This document shows, piece by piece, positions 57,674 to 64,000 of a DNA stretch of 64,000 bases. A program made the position numbers and the translations under genes. Position 1 is the first letter of the stretch. The number at the start of each line of letters is the position of its first letter. This stretch comes from Candidatus Nitricoxidireducens bremensis (GTDB taxonomy: Bacteria; Pseudomonadota; Gammaproteobacteria; Burkholderiales; Rhodocyclaceae), in the NCBI GenBank assembly GCA_030247725.1, contig JAOTRT010000010.1, positions 1 to 64,000 of the forward strand, read 5' to 3'. The notes beneath the pieces are model-generated. The model saw only the letters and a list, made by a program, of their open reading frames with translations, made no database searches and had not been told where the DNA came from.

Positions 57674-59301
57674 GCGCGGCCCCCGCCTTCCGGAGCGACC
57701 ATCTGGCCGAGGTCGAGGGTGACGGCCCGGTCGCAGAGGTGCCAGAAACGGTCGTCGTGGGTCACCACCACCACGGTTTTGCCGCGCCGTTTCAGTTCCG
57801 GCAGGATTTCGGTGTAGAAGGCCGCGCGGAAGTGGGCGTCCTGGTCGGCCGCCCATTCATCGAAAAAGTAGATCTCGCGGTCTTCGAGCAGCGCGACGAT
57901 CATCGCCAGGCGCTTGCGCTGCCCCGACGACAGGTCCTGGGTGGAAAAACGTCCCGCCGCGTAGCTCACCTTGTCGGCCAGTTCCATGCGGGCGATCAGC
58001 TCGCGCACCCGTTCCGGATCGACATCGTCGAGCCCGTGCAGACGGTCGAACAAATGGAAGTCCGGAAAGATGCAGGAGAACAGTTCCCGGTATTCCTGCA
58101 AGGTGTCCGCGGTGACGGCGACACCATCCACGCGGATGGCACCGGTATCCACCGGGTAGAGCCCGCTCATCAGCTTGAGGGCGGTGGACTTGCCGCTGCC
58201 GTTGCCCCCCAGCAGATACAGTTGCTCGCCGCGATGCAGTTCCAGGCTCCACGGCCCGGTGGAGAAGCCGCTTTCCCGTGCCGGATCGCGATAGGTGAAG
58301 CCGATGGCGTCGAAGGAAATGCTGGCAAAACCGCCGAAGCGCGAAGGCGTCGCCTGCCGCGCCGGGGGAGGCAGGCCGCCCTGGTCCAGGAGTTCTTCCA
58401 GCCGATAGACATGGCCGAGCCCGATGCTGGCCTTGGTGAACAACGGGGCCGCCGAAGTGACCGCCGTGACAGGGCCGACGCAGAAGATCGCCGCAGCGGC
58501 GATCTTGTAGATGATGTCGGTATACCCGCTGAAGAAGCCGGGCAGGACGAAGATCACGATACCGAGCAGGCCGTAGAGGAAGGCATTGCTGAACAGCAGC
58601 AAGGACACCCACTTGTCGCCGATGCCGACGATCAGTGCGCGCAGATCGTCGACGATCCCCGTATAGCGCGCGAACAGGGCGTCGTTCTTGTCCGCATTCA
58701 GGCGGATTTCCTGGAATCCCGCAGTGAAATGCATCAGCGATTCGAGCATTTCGCCTTCCTGGGCATGGACGGAAATCATCGCCGCATTGAGCGCCTGGCG
58801 TTGATGAAAGTAATAGAGCAAGGCCAGCGCGGTGACGATGCCGATGACCAGAAAGGAGATCGGCGACAGGTAGGCGATGTACAGCAGGCAGAAAACCAGC
58901 AGGAACAGACTCTGGGAGGCGGCCACCAGCAAAGGAAAGGTCTGCGACAGCTGATTGGTTTCCTGGGCGACGACCGCATACAGACGTCCGCGTCCCAAGC
59001 CTTCCAGGGTGCGCAGTTCGGCGCGGCGGATCTTGTCGGCCAGGCGCAGCCGCAGTTCGCCGAGACGTTCCTGGAGGAAATCGTTGGCCCGCCGCAAGGA
59101 TGCCTGATTCGCCAAGGCGTAAATGGCGAAAGCGATCAGGTAAAGCACGAACAAACGCGCTTCCACCCGCTCGCCTGACGCCACCGCTTCCGCGGCCAGG
59201 TTGATCAAACCGATCAACACCGCGTTGGCAAGCCCGGCTAGACAGGTCACGTAGAGGGCACGCAATACCCCATCGGACCTATCGGTCTTCAACAAACGCA
59301 A
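57670..59301 (-). CDS. SyrD/PvdE-like ABC exporter, half-transporter 1 (first gene of the leftward series)
   Basis: The 543-aa protein is a paralogue of its downstream neighbour: membrane domain (about 1-300) with several long hydrophobic helices, then Walker A GGNGSGKST, signature LSSGQRKR, Walker B IYFFDEWA and VTHDDRFW. No ATG exists near the N-terminus. A TTG at 59301 is the most upstream usable start, since an in-frame TAG lies 21 bases before it, and a GGTAGG site lies about 12 bases upstream; the weak start may lower its expression. It is the promoter-proximal gene of the cluster and is divergent from the phosphopantetheinyl transferase. Its base composition looks less GC-rich than the megasynthases. 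Confidence 0.92.
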   Translation of the reverse strand: MRLLKTDRSDGVLRALYVTCLAGLANAVLIGLINLAAEAVASGERVEARLFVLYLIAFAIYALANQASLRRANDFLQERLGELRLRLADKIRRAELRTLEGLGRGRLYAVVAQETNQLSQTFPLLVAASQSLFLLVFCLLYIAYLSPISFLVIGIVTALALLYYFHQRQALNAAMISVHAQEGEMLESLMHFTAGFQEIRLNADKNDALFARYTGIVDDLRALIVGIGDKWVSLLLFSNAFLYGLLGIVIFVLPGFFSGYTDIIYKIAAAAIFCVGPVTAVTSAAPLFTKASIGLGHVYRLEELLDQGGLPPPARQATPSRFGGFASISFDAIGFTYRDPARESGFSTGPWSLELHRGEQLYLLGGNGSGKSTALKLMSGLYPVDTGAIRVDGVAVTADTLQEYRELFSCIFPDFHLFDRLHGLDDVDPERVRELIARMELADKVSYAAGRFSTQDLSSGQRKRLAMIVALLEDREIYFFDEWAADQDAHFRAAFYTEILPELKRRGKTVVVVTHDDRFWHLCDRAVTLDLGQMVAPEGGGRA

Positions 59302-59527
59302 TATATTCAGTTGCCTACCCTAGCCCTGATCAACCGCAGTCCCATCCGCCTCCGCGCGACTCGCTGAATGGCGCCCGGCATGGGACATGAAGCGCTGGTA
59401 GCATAATCCCCGTGCATACCCAGCCCGTCCAGCGAAAACTGCAGCACGCATGCCAATCGCAAACATGCCATATGGCAGATAAATTCGAATCATACTGCTC
59501 TTGGCCGATTCTAACCCCGCACAAGCC
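59302..59527. promoter_or_regulatory. Divergent promoter region with a palindrome and repeated heptamer
   Basis: This 226-base AT-richer region separates the leftward operon from the rightward phosphopantetheinyl transferase gene and must hold promoters for both. It contains a perfect 12-base palindrome, TGCCATATGGCA (59466-59477), and two direct copies of CATGCCA (59449-59455 and 59464-59470) 15 bases apart start-to-start. These look like an operator. I could not identify convincing -35/-10 pairs on either strand, so promoter positions remain open. Confidence 0.45.
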
Positions 59528-60328
59528 ATGCCTCACAAGGAAGTTCACAGCCCGGGCCTCGAATTGAAGAGGGAGGAATGCCACGTCTGGCATGTCTCGC
59601 TGGAAGAGTCCGATGAGGACCTGTTCCGACTGGCGGCACAACTGCCGGACGACGAACAAAAGCGGGCCGGCAGCTTTCTCGTTGCGGCGCCGCGCACGCA
59701 GTTCATCGTGACGCGCAGTGCCCTGCGCCTGCTGCTCGGCGGCTATCTGGGGGTTTCCGCCGCCGCCGTCGCGTTCCGCACCAATGCCCACGGCAAGCCG
59801 GAACTGGCCCTGCCCAACGACGATCTTCGCTTCAACGTGAGCCACTCGGGAAGACACGCGCTGATTGCGCTGAGCCGGGGTGCCGACGTCGGCGTCGACA
59901 TCGAGCAGCATCGCCCGCTCGACGACTGGTCGGGCATGGCGCAGATGATTTGGTGCGATGCGGACCTGGCCCGATGGCAGGGCCTTTCCGCCGCCGATCG
60001 CTGCCGCGCCTTCTATCTCGCCTGGACCCGCAAGGAGGCCGTGGCCAAAGCCGTCGGCCTTGGCATGGCGGCGGATTTCAAAAAGTTGCGGGTCAGCTTC
60101 GTTCCCGCCGCACCGGCATGCCTGAACGGCCTGGACCCGGCCTTCGGTCTTGCTTCTGAATGGTCGCTGATTGACATCGCCACCCCGGAAAACTACTCTG
60201 CGGCCCTGGCAGCGAAAAGCCCCGACGTCAGAGTCATGGAATACCGCGTCACAACACAGCAACTGCACCAGGGCGAGTGGTTCGCGCTCATTCCCCATTG
60301 CCGCAATCACTCCGCCCTCTTGAAATGA
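59528..60328 (+). CDS. Sfp-type 4'-phosphopantetheinyl transferase
   Basis: The 266-aa enzyme would convert the apo-ACPs and PCP of the megasynthases to their holo forms using CoA. It has the N-half SHSGRHALIALS, the Mg-binding VGVDIE motif and the WTRKEAVAKAVG motif of Sfp-type enzymes. The ATG at 59528 was chosen; an in-frame TTG at 59501 would add nine residues, and neither has a clear ribosome binding site. The stop overlaps the start of the next gene as ATGA. It is divergent from the exporter operon, a usual place for a cluster-dedicated activating enzyme. Confidence 0.93.
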   Translation: MPHKEVHSPGLELKREECHVWHVSLEESDEDLFRLAAQLPDDEQKRAGSFLVAAPRTQFIVTRSALRLLLGGYLGVSAAAVAFRTNAHGKPELALPNDDLRFNVSHSGRHALIALSRGADVGVDIEQHRPLDDWSGMAQMIWCDADLARWQGLSAADRCRAFYLAWTRKEAVAKAVGLGMAADFKKLRVSFVPAAPACLNGLDPAFGLASEWSLIDIATPENYSAALAAKSPDVRVMEYRVTTQQLHQGEWFALIPHCRNHSALLK

Positions 60329-61092
60329 TCGCCATGAAGTCAGCCATTCTCAAAATCCTGCTTTTGAGTCTAGCCATCCTCTGCCAGCCTGCCTTGGCAC
60401 GCGAACTGAAGATCGTCTTCCTCAAGTACACCCCGCCCTATGTCCTCGACGAGAGCCGTGGCATCGCGATCGACCTGATGCGCGAAGCCCTGCGGCCGAG
60501 CGGCTATGAAATCGTGCCCATCGCGCTGCCCATCGGCAAAGGGTTCGACCTGTTCGCCAAAGGGCGGGCGGACGGCATCGCCAACATCATGAAAAGCACC
60601 GACCTGCCGGTCTATTACTCCGACGACTTCATCCGCTATCACAATAAGGCCTTCGCCCTGAAATCGCGTTCCCTGAGGATCAACAGCGTTGCCGACCTCA
60701 AGGGACAAGAGAGGATCATCGCCTTCCAGAGTGCGCGCAAATACCTGGGCAAGGAATTTGGCCGCGCGATGATCGGCAATTATTCCTATCGCGAGATGTC
60801 GAATCAGGAAAAGCAAGCCTACATGCTGCTGAAGGGCGATGCGGATATCGCGATCATGGACGAAAGCGTGTTCCAGTTCTTTCGCGGCAAGTTGATCGCC
60901 GAGGGGAAGGTGCCGGAGAACGTCGAAGTGGATACCTTCACGATCTTTCCGCCCACTACGTTCAAGGCCGCCTTCCTCGAAAGAGCGGTACGCAACGACT
61001 TCGACCGCGGCCTGGCCGCCCTGCGCCGCAATGGGCGTTTCACCGCGATCTATCGCGAATACGTGGAAGAGTATTTCGGCGTCAGGCAGTAA
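60325..61092 (+). CDS. Periplasmic solute-binding protein, family 3
   Basis: The 255-aa product has a signal peptide (MKSAILK, hydrophobic core, ending PALA-REL) and a type-3 substrate-binding fold of the amino-acid ABC type: KIVFLKYTPPYV, GIAIDLMREAL, GRADGIANIM, IAFQSARKYLG, GDADIAIMDESV. No permease or ATPase gene accompanies it, so it may be a stand-alone sensor or scavenger protein. It starts by ATGA overlap with the phosphopantetheinyl transferase, so the two are translationally coupled. The link between a periplasmic binding protein and ACP activation is unexplained. Confidence 0.88.
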   Translation: MIAMKSAILKILLLSLAILCQPALARELKIVFLKYTPPYVLDESRGIAIDLMREALRPSGYEIVPIALPIGKGFDLFAKGRADGIANIMKSTDLPVYYSDDFIRYHNKAFALKSRSLRINSVADLKGQERIIAFQSARKYLGKEFGRAMIGNYSYREMSNQEKQAYMLLKGDADIAIMDESVFQFFRGKLIAEGKVPENVEVDTFTIFPPTTFKAAFLERAVRNDFDRGLAALRRNGRFTAIYREYVEEYFGVRQ

Positions 61093-61103
61093 GAGCGTGT
61101 TTA

Positions 61104-61142
61104 TATTTCCGTAGGCTGCGTGCCCCGCGGCCTACGGAAATA
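61104..61142. terminator. Hairpin between convergent genes, probable bidirectional terminator
   Basis: TATTTCCGTAGG (61104-61115) and CCTACGGAAATA (61131-61142) form a perfect 12-bp stem. The intervening CTGCG/CGCGG can extend it by five pairs, one a G-U, leaving a 5-base loop. It sits 11 bases after the solute-binding protein stop and 4 bases beyond the SPFH gene stop, where transcription converges. No long U-tract follows on either strand, so termination efficiency is uncertain. Confidence 0.7.
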
Positions 61143-61146
61143 GGCG

Positions 61147-62124
61147 CTAAGGCTGTTTCGCCGTCTTGTCCTGCCGGGCCGAACCGGCGGAAGCAGCAGG
61201 CTTGCCGGCTTGGCCTTCCGTCGTCGGACCATCGGCATTCAGCAGCAGCGGCATGTTGTTCTGCCCCGTGCCCATAACCACGATCTTGGTGTTGGGCGAC
61301 CGGGCCAGTTCCAACGTCGCGTCGATGCCCCGCCACTTCAGCATGGAAACCTTGCTGGTCTCCTCGAATGCCTTGATACCCTGGGCTTCGATGACCTTCC
61401 GCTTCTTCTCTTCCTCTTCCGCCCGCAGGCGGTAGTGGTAGGAAAGCAGCCGCTGCTCATACAGCAGCTTGTCGACGATGCCCTGCTGCATTTCGCGCGG
61501 CAGGGACAGGCTGAGCAGCAGCATGGTTTCGAAGATGATCGGATGGAACATCTCCATGCGCGTCCGCGCCCGGTCGTCGATCTCTTCGAGCAGGTCCTCT
61601 TCGCTCTTGGCGTAGATTTCCTCGGCGGAATACTTGCCGAATACCTGGCGCAGGGAGGAAATCACCTCGGGAACGACGACCTTGTTCGCGTAATCGGGCC
61701 CCAGGTTGCGATGAAGTTCGGGCAGATGCGCCGGATCGATCCGATAGCGCGCCGCCCAATCGACGACGATTTCCATCCCCTCCTTGGTCAGCAGGACCGT
61801 TTTGTCGCTGACCTTCATCACCCGTGTGCTGTAGATGTAGATCTCATCCCAGGGGAACTTGAGATGGGTCCCCTCGCCCAGCAGCATGTCGGACGTTCCC
61901 CCGAAGAAACGCGACCAATAGATGCCTTGCTCGCCGGGGTACTTGGGAACCAGGATGTCCCGCCACATGACGACCAAGATGAAGGCAAGAACCAGGAGCG
62001 AAAGCGTGATACCGAACCGGTACTTCAACAATCGCCCGCTCAAGCCGAGAGGAGGCTTTGCATCGACATCCGATTGCGAAGAGGAGGAATCCTCGGCCAT
62101 AGAGGTCTTATCGGCCTTGTTCAT
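61147..62124 (-). CDS. SPFH/prohibitin-like membrane protein
   Basis: The 325-aa protein has a polar Ser/Asp-rich N-terminus, one transmembrane segment (about 34-55), and an SPFH/Band-7 domain (SDKTVLLTKEGMEIVVD, WAARYRIDP) followed by a long charged helix (LRAEEEEKKRKVIEAQG) able to form a coiled coil, and a low-complexity Ala/Gly tail. SPFH proteins scaffold membrane microdomains or regulate membrane proteases. It is third in a leftward trio with a 56-aa membrane protein and a DUF697 protein. The ATG at 62124 is used; a later Met at residue 9 is an alternative. No direct link to the PKS is visible. Confidence 0.88.
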   Translation of the reverse strand: MNKADKTSMAEDSSSSQSDVDAKPPLGLSGRLLKYRFGITLSLLVLAFILVVMWRDILVPKYPGEQGIYWSRFFGGTSDMLLGEGTHLKFPWDEIYIYSTRVMKVSDKTVLLTKEGMEIVVDWAARYRIDPAHLPELHRNLGPDYANKVVVPEVISSLRQVFGKYSAEEIYAKSEEDLLEEIDDRARTRMEMFHPIIFETMLLLSLSLPREMQQGIVDKLLYEQRLLSYHYRLRAEEEEKKRKVIEAQGIKAFEETSKVSMLKWRGIDATLELARSPNTKIVVMGTGQNNMPLLLNADGPTTEGQAGKPAASAGSARQDKTAKQP

Positions 62125-62168
62125 GACGACATCAGGGTGCTAGCGTAGGCAACAGGCGTGAGCCGGAA

Positions 62169-62339
62169 TCACTTGGCGGTAGGGGAAGACGAACGACCGA
62201 ACAAGACGACAATCGCCAAAGAGATGACGGGGGTCAGAAACACCCCCGCCACCAGGACACCCCAGAAGCCAAGACGGGTGTCCTTGCCGATATAGGCGGC
62301 GATGATACAAAGCAACATGTAGGCAAGCCAGAAAATCAC
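62169..62339 (-). CDS. Small two-helix membrane protein (56 aa), unrecognised
   Basis: A GTG at 62339 is preceded at 5 bases by AGGAGAGG, one of the best ribosome binding sites in the window, and opens a 56-codon frame. The product has two hydrophobic segments (IFWLAYMLLCIIAAYIG and FWGVLVAGVFLTPVISLAIV) joined by KDTRLG, then a polar tail GRSSSPTAK. It has 45 non-coding bases before it and 44 after it within the leftward trio. I do not recognise a family with certainty; small 'phage holin-like' or membrane-anchor proteins look similar. Reality is supported by the start signal and even spacing. Confidence 0.75.
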   Translation of the reverse strand: MIFWLAYMLLCIIAAYIGKDTRLGFWGVLVAGVFLTPVISLAIVVLFGRSSSPTAK

Positions 62340-62384
62340 CTGACCTCTCCTAGACCGATTTAAAGATGCACCCGCAAGCAGCCA

Positions 62385-62969
62385 TCAGGCCGCGGCCTCG
62401 CCCGCCGCCGACTTTGGCACGACCGTCGCCGCAGCCACCTTCATGCCATTGGCGAACTCGGTGCGGAAGTACTCCCGAACGCGTGCTGCATCGAAATCGA
62501 GCAGCGTTCCGCCAGCCTCGAAGTGGGCCTCGAAAATCCGGCCTATCGCATAGGTGATCGCTGCCGAGAGTGCGGGAACGGAAGCAACGGCGAAGACATA
62601 CCCGAGCACGGGAATGGTCTTGAGACTGCTATAGGCGAGCATCTTGCCGAGGGTAACACTCCCCAGGCTGCCGATGAGCGACAGCACCGCAGCCTTGGCC
62701 AGATCCTTGCGATAGTCCACGCCGTAGATGTCCGCCAACTCCTTCACCAGCTTGAGTTCAACGGCAGTAACCGCCACCAGTTCCAGCGCCGGGACGGGCA
62801 GGACACCGGCGCCCGCCGACCAGAGCATGTTGCGCTTTATGGCCTCGGCGACTTTGGCATGCCTTGCCTCAAGGGTAAGATCATCCGCACCGGCCGGAGC
62901 GGTGCTCCCTTCATTTTCGCCGGCAACCCCATCCTCAACCACGGCTGCTTCCTGATCCGTCTTTTTCAT
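62385..62969 (-). CDS. DUF697 family protein
   Basis: The 194-aa protein has an acidic, disordered first 35 residues, then a DUF697-like domain: a helical, largely hydrophobic region with ELVAVTAVELKLVKELADIYG and the glycine-rich hydrophobic hairpin KTIPVLGYVFAVASVPALSAAITYAIG. DUF697 domains often occur next to or fused with dynamin-like or Era-like GTPases at membranes; no GTPase is seen here. The ATG at 62969 has GAGGGG upstream. It is first of the leftward trio, with a good sigma-70-like promoter 36 bases upstream. Confidence 0.85.
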   Translation of the reverse strand: MKKTDQEAAVVEDGVAGENEGSTAPAGADDLTLEARHAKVAEAIKRNMLWSAGAGVLPVPALELVAVTAVELKLVKELADIYGVDYRKDLAKAAVLSLIGSLGSVTLGKMLAYSSLKTIPVLGYVFAVASVPALSAAITYAIGRIFEAHFEAGGTLLDFDAARVREYFRTEFANGMKVAAATVVPKSAAGEAAA

Positions 62970-63004
62970 TTGGCATTCCCCTCATGAAGAGATACATCGT
63001 TTCG

Positions 63005-63033
63005 ACTATATCAACTAACATCAGGCGAGGCAA
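63005..63033 (-). promoter_or_regulatory. Sigma-70-like promoter for the DUF697/SPFH trio
   Basis: On the minus strand TTGCCT (63033-63028) and TATAGT (63010-63005) are separated by exactly 17 bases. The -10 box matches consensus at 5 of 6 positions and the -35 at 4 of 6. Transcription would start near 62998, giving a leader of about 29 bases with a GAGGGG ribosome binding site before the ATG at 62969. Confidence 0.6.
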
Positions 63034-63099
63034 TGCGGGATTGGGTCGCCGGCCATTCGGCGACATCCCCTCCCGCCCGACAAGCGGCACCCTCCTATC

Positions 63100-63987
63100 G
63101 TGAGTTTCCAGCACATCGTACCTGTCCGGCCCGGCTCCGGGAACACGCCGGTTTTCCTGGTCCACAGCATCGCCGGCGAACTGACCTGGATGAAGCCTCT
63201 GGCGAGCCATATTCCGCCGGAATGGCCTCTTTACGGCTTTGCGGCGCCGGGCCTCAACTCCGACGTCCCCTTCTTCTTCAGCCTCGAAGCCATGGCCGCC
63301 GCCTATCTGCAGGATATCCGCCAGCGGCAACCCCATGGCCCGTATCTGCTCGGCGGATACTCCATGGGGGGCGTCGTCGCCTATGAAATGACGCGGCAAC
63401 TGCAGGCGGCCGGCGAGACGGTCGGACTGCTGGTGATGATCGATGCCTTTGCGCCGCGTCCCGACATCGCGGAAATCATCACATCCTGGAGTCGGAATGG
63501 ACTGCTCATGCAGGTGATATGCAACCAGCTGGCCCTTCAATGGCAAGCGGACCAGCTCCTGCCCCCCGACGCGCTTCCCCGTCTGCCCTTCACGGAACAC
63601 AGCATCTGCGCGGCAACGCATCTGCTAGGCCACTGCAGGGTTCCCCATACGCAGCAGGCGCTACAGAATTACCTGCGCCGCTGCCAGTGGCTGATGCGGG
63701 TGCACGCCCAACTGCTCGCCGATTACAGACCGCGACGACTCTCCGAGGCTGTGGAGGTATTGCTGTTCCGCAACACACTGGGACTGATCGGACGCAACAG
63801 CGCCCTCGCCCTTCCCGTGTTGCCGGATGGGCAGCGCGACCCACCCCATGGCTGGACAAACCTGCTCGAACGTCCGCCTTGCTGCGTGGATGTGGAAGAG
63901 GAGCATTTCCTGTTGAGCAGCGAGCCGGCGATGGGCCTCATTGGTCGAGAACTGGAAAAGCGCCTACAGGAAGAACCTCGGTCCTGA
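63100..63987 (+). CDS. Stand-alone thioesterase (PF00975-type alpha/beta hydrolase)
   Basis: The 295-aa protein resembles PKS/NRPS thioesterase domains: FLVHSIAGE (oxyanion region), YLLGGYSMGGVVAYEM with nucleophile Ser88, VMIDAFAPR with the Asp, and VEEEHFLL with the His. It reads like a type-I releasing domain made free-standing; it could be a second release or editing (type-II) enzyme for the assembly line that already ends in a TE. The start is a GTG at 63100 and no ribosome binding site is obvious. A 7-bp hairpin (63045-63064) lies upstream. The gene is complete, ending 13 bases before the window edge, so more cluster genes may follow to the right. Confidence 0.88.
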   Translation: MSFQHIVPVRPGSGNTPVFLVHSIAGELTWMKPLASHIPPEWPLYGFAAPGLNSDVPFFFSLEAMAAAYLQDIRQRQPHGPYLLGGYSMGGVVAYEMTRQLQAAGETVGLLVMIDAFAPRPDIAEIITSWSRNGLLMQVICNQLALQWQADQLLPPDALPRLPFTEHSICAATHLLGHCRVPHTQQALQNYLRRCQWLMRVHAQLLADYRPRRLSEAVEVLLFRNTLGLIGRNSALALPVLPDGQRDPPHGWTNLLERPPCCVDVEEEHFLLSSEPAMGLIGRELEKRLQEEPRS

Positions 63988-64000
63988 CACGGCCCCACTC

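Noticed and set aside
59571..59580. GGGAGGAATG as a strong start signal for the phosphopantetheinyl transferase
   Set aside because: The ATG is out of frame with the enzyme; in frame the bases encode ...REEC..., so the start remains at 59528 or the TTG at 59501.
63045..63064. 7-bp hairpin upstream of the stand-alone thioesterase as a riboswitch or regulatory element
   Set aside because: It is a short GC stem with no conserved riboswitch features, and chance occurrence is likely.
1..64000. tRNA, rRNA or known riboswitches
   Set aside because: I looked in the gaps and at the edges and saw none. The non-coding space is small and its structures are the repeats and hairpins listed.

Overview
This is a high-GC proteobacterial window, probably from a betaproteobacterium. 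That guess rests on codon usage, the SyrD/PvdE-type exporters, the neighbouring gene families and an IS5-type transposase start; taxonomy cannot be proved from the sequence. It is dominated by one leftward-transcribed trans-AT polyketide synthase / non-ribosomal peptide synthetase (PKS-NRPS) locus, from about 59.3 kb down to 3.9 kb. Two megasynthase genes, of 6926 and 6624 codons, fill 11.6-53.6 kb. I do not recognise the product or a named cluster.

Layout from left to right. Bases 1-55 hold the first codons of an IS5-type transposase that runs off the edge. A rightward Lon-like protease and an MFS transporter follow (0.2-3.9 kb). Then, all on the minus strand: a secreted type-B carboxylesterase; a trans enoyl-CoA hydratase (ECH1 type); a 344-bp spacer with two palindromic elements; a decarboxylating ketosynthase with Ser in place of Cys; a donor ACP; an HMG-CoA-synthase-like enzyme; a cytochrome P450; an FkbM methyltransferase; megasynthase B; a flavin monooxygenase; megasynthase A; a fused trans-AT/PfaD-type enoylreductase; and two SyrD-like ABC half-transporters. 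The ABC genes are first in the direction of transcription. A divergent promoter region at about 59.3-59.5 kb separates them from a rightward Sfp-type phosphopantetheinyl transferase that is translationally coupled to a periplasmic solute-binding protein. The right end holds a leftward trio (DUF697 protein, a 56-aa membrane protein, an SPFH protein) and a rightward stand-alone thioesterase.

Inferred assembly line. Megasynthase A: M1 KS-DH-KR-ACP; M2 KS-DH*-ACP; M3 KS-KR-ACP; M4 KS-[dead ACP]-cMT-ACP; M5 KS-pseudoECH-ECH2-ACP-ACP (beta-branch); M6 KS-DH* split from its ACP, which begins megasynthase B. Megasynthase B: ACP; M7 KS-DH-KR-ACP; M8 KS-ACP; M9 KS-DH-ACP; M10 KS-KR-ACP; M11 KS0-ACP; M12 C-A-PCP-TE. 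No module carries an AT domain, so the AT-ER protein must supply malonyl units in trans. The HMG-CoA-synthase cassette would install a beta-branch at M5, where the tandem ACPs carry the expected Trp flag. The flavin monooxygenase lies between the halves of split module M6, an arrangement expected for trans oxygen insertion. The P450, FkbM methyltransferase and periplasmic esterase are candidate tailoring enzymes, and the ABC pair the candidate exporter.

Most genes on the minus strand are tightly packed. Four junctions are 4-bp ATGA/GTGA stop-start overlaps, so this is probably one long operon with translational coupling. No pathway-specific regulator is present in the window.
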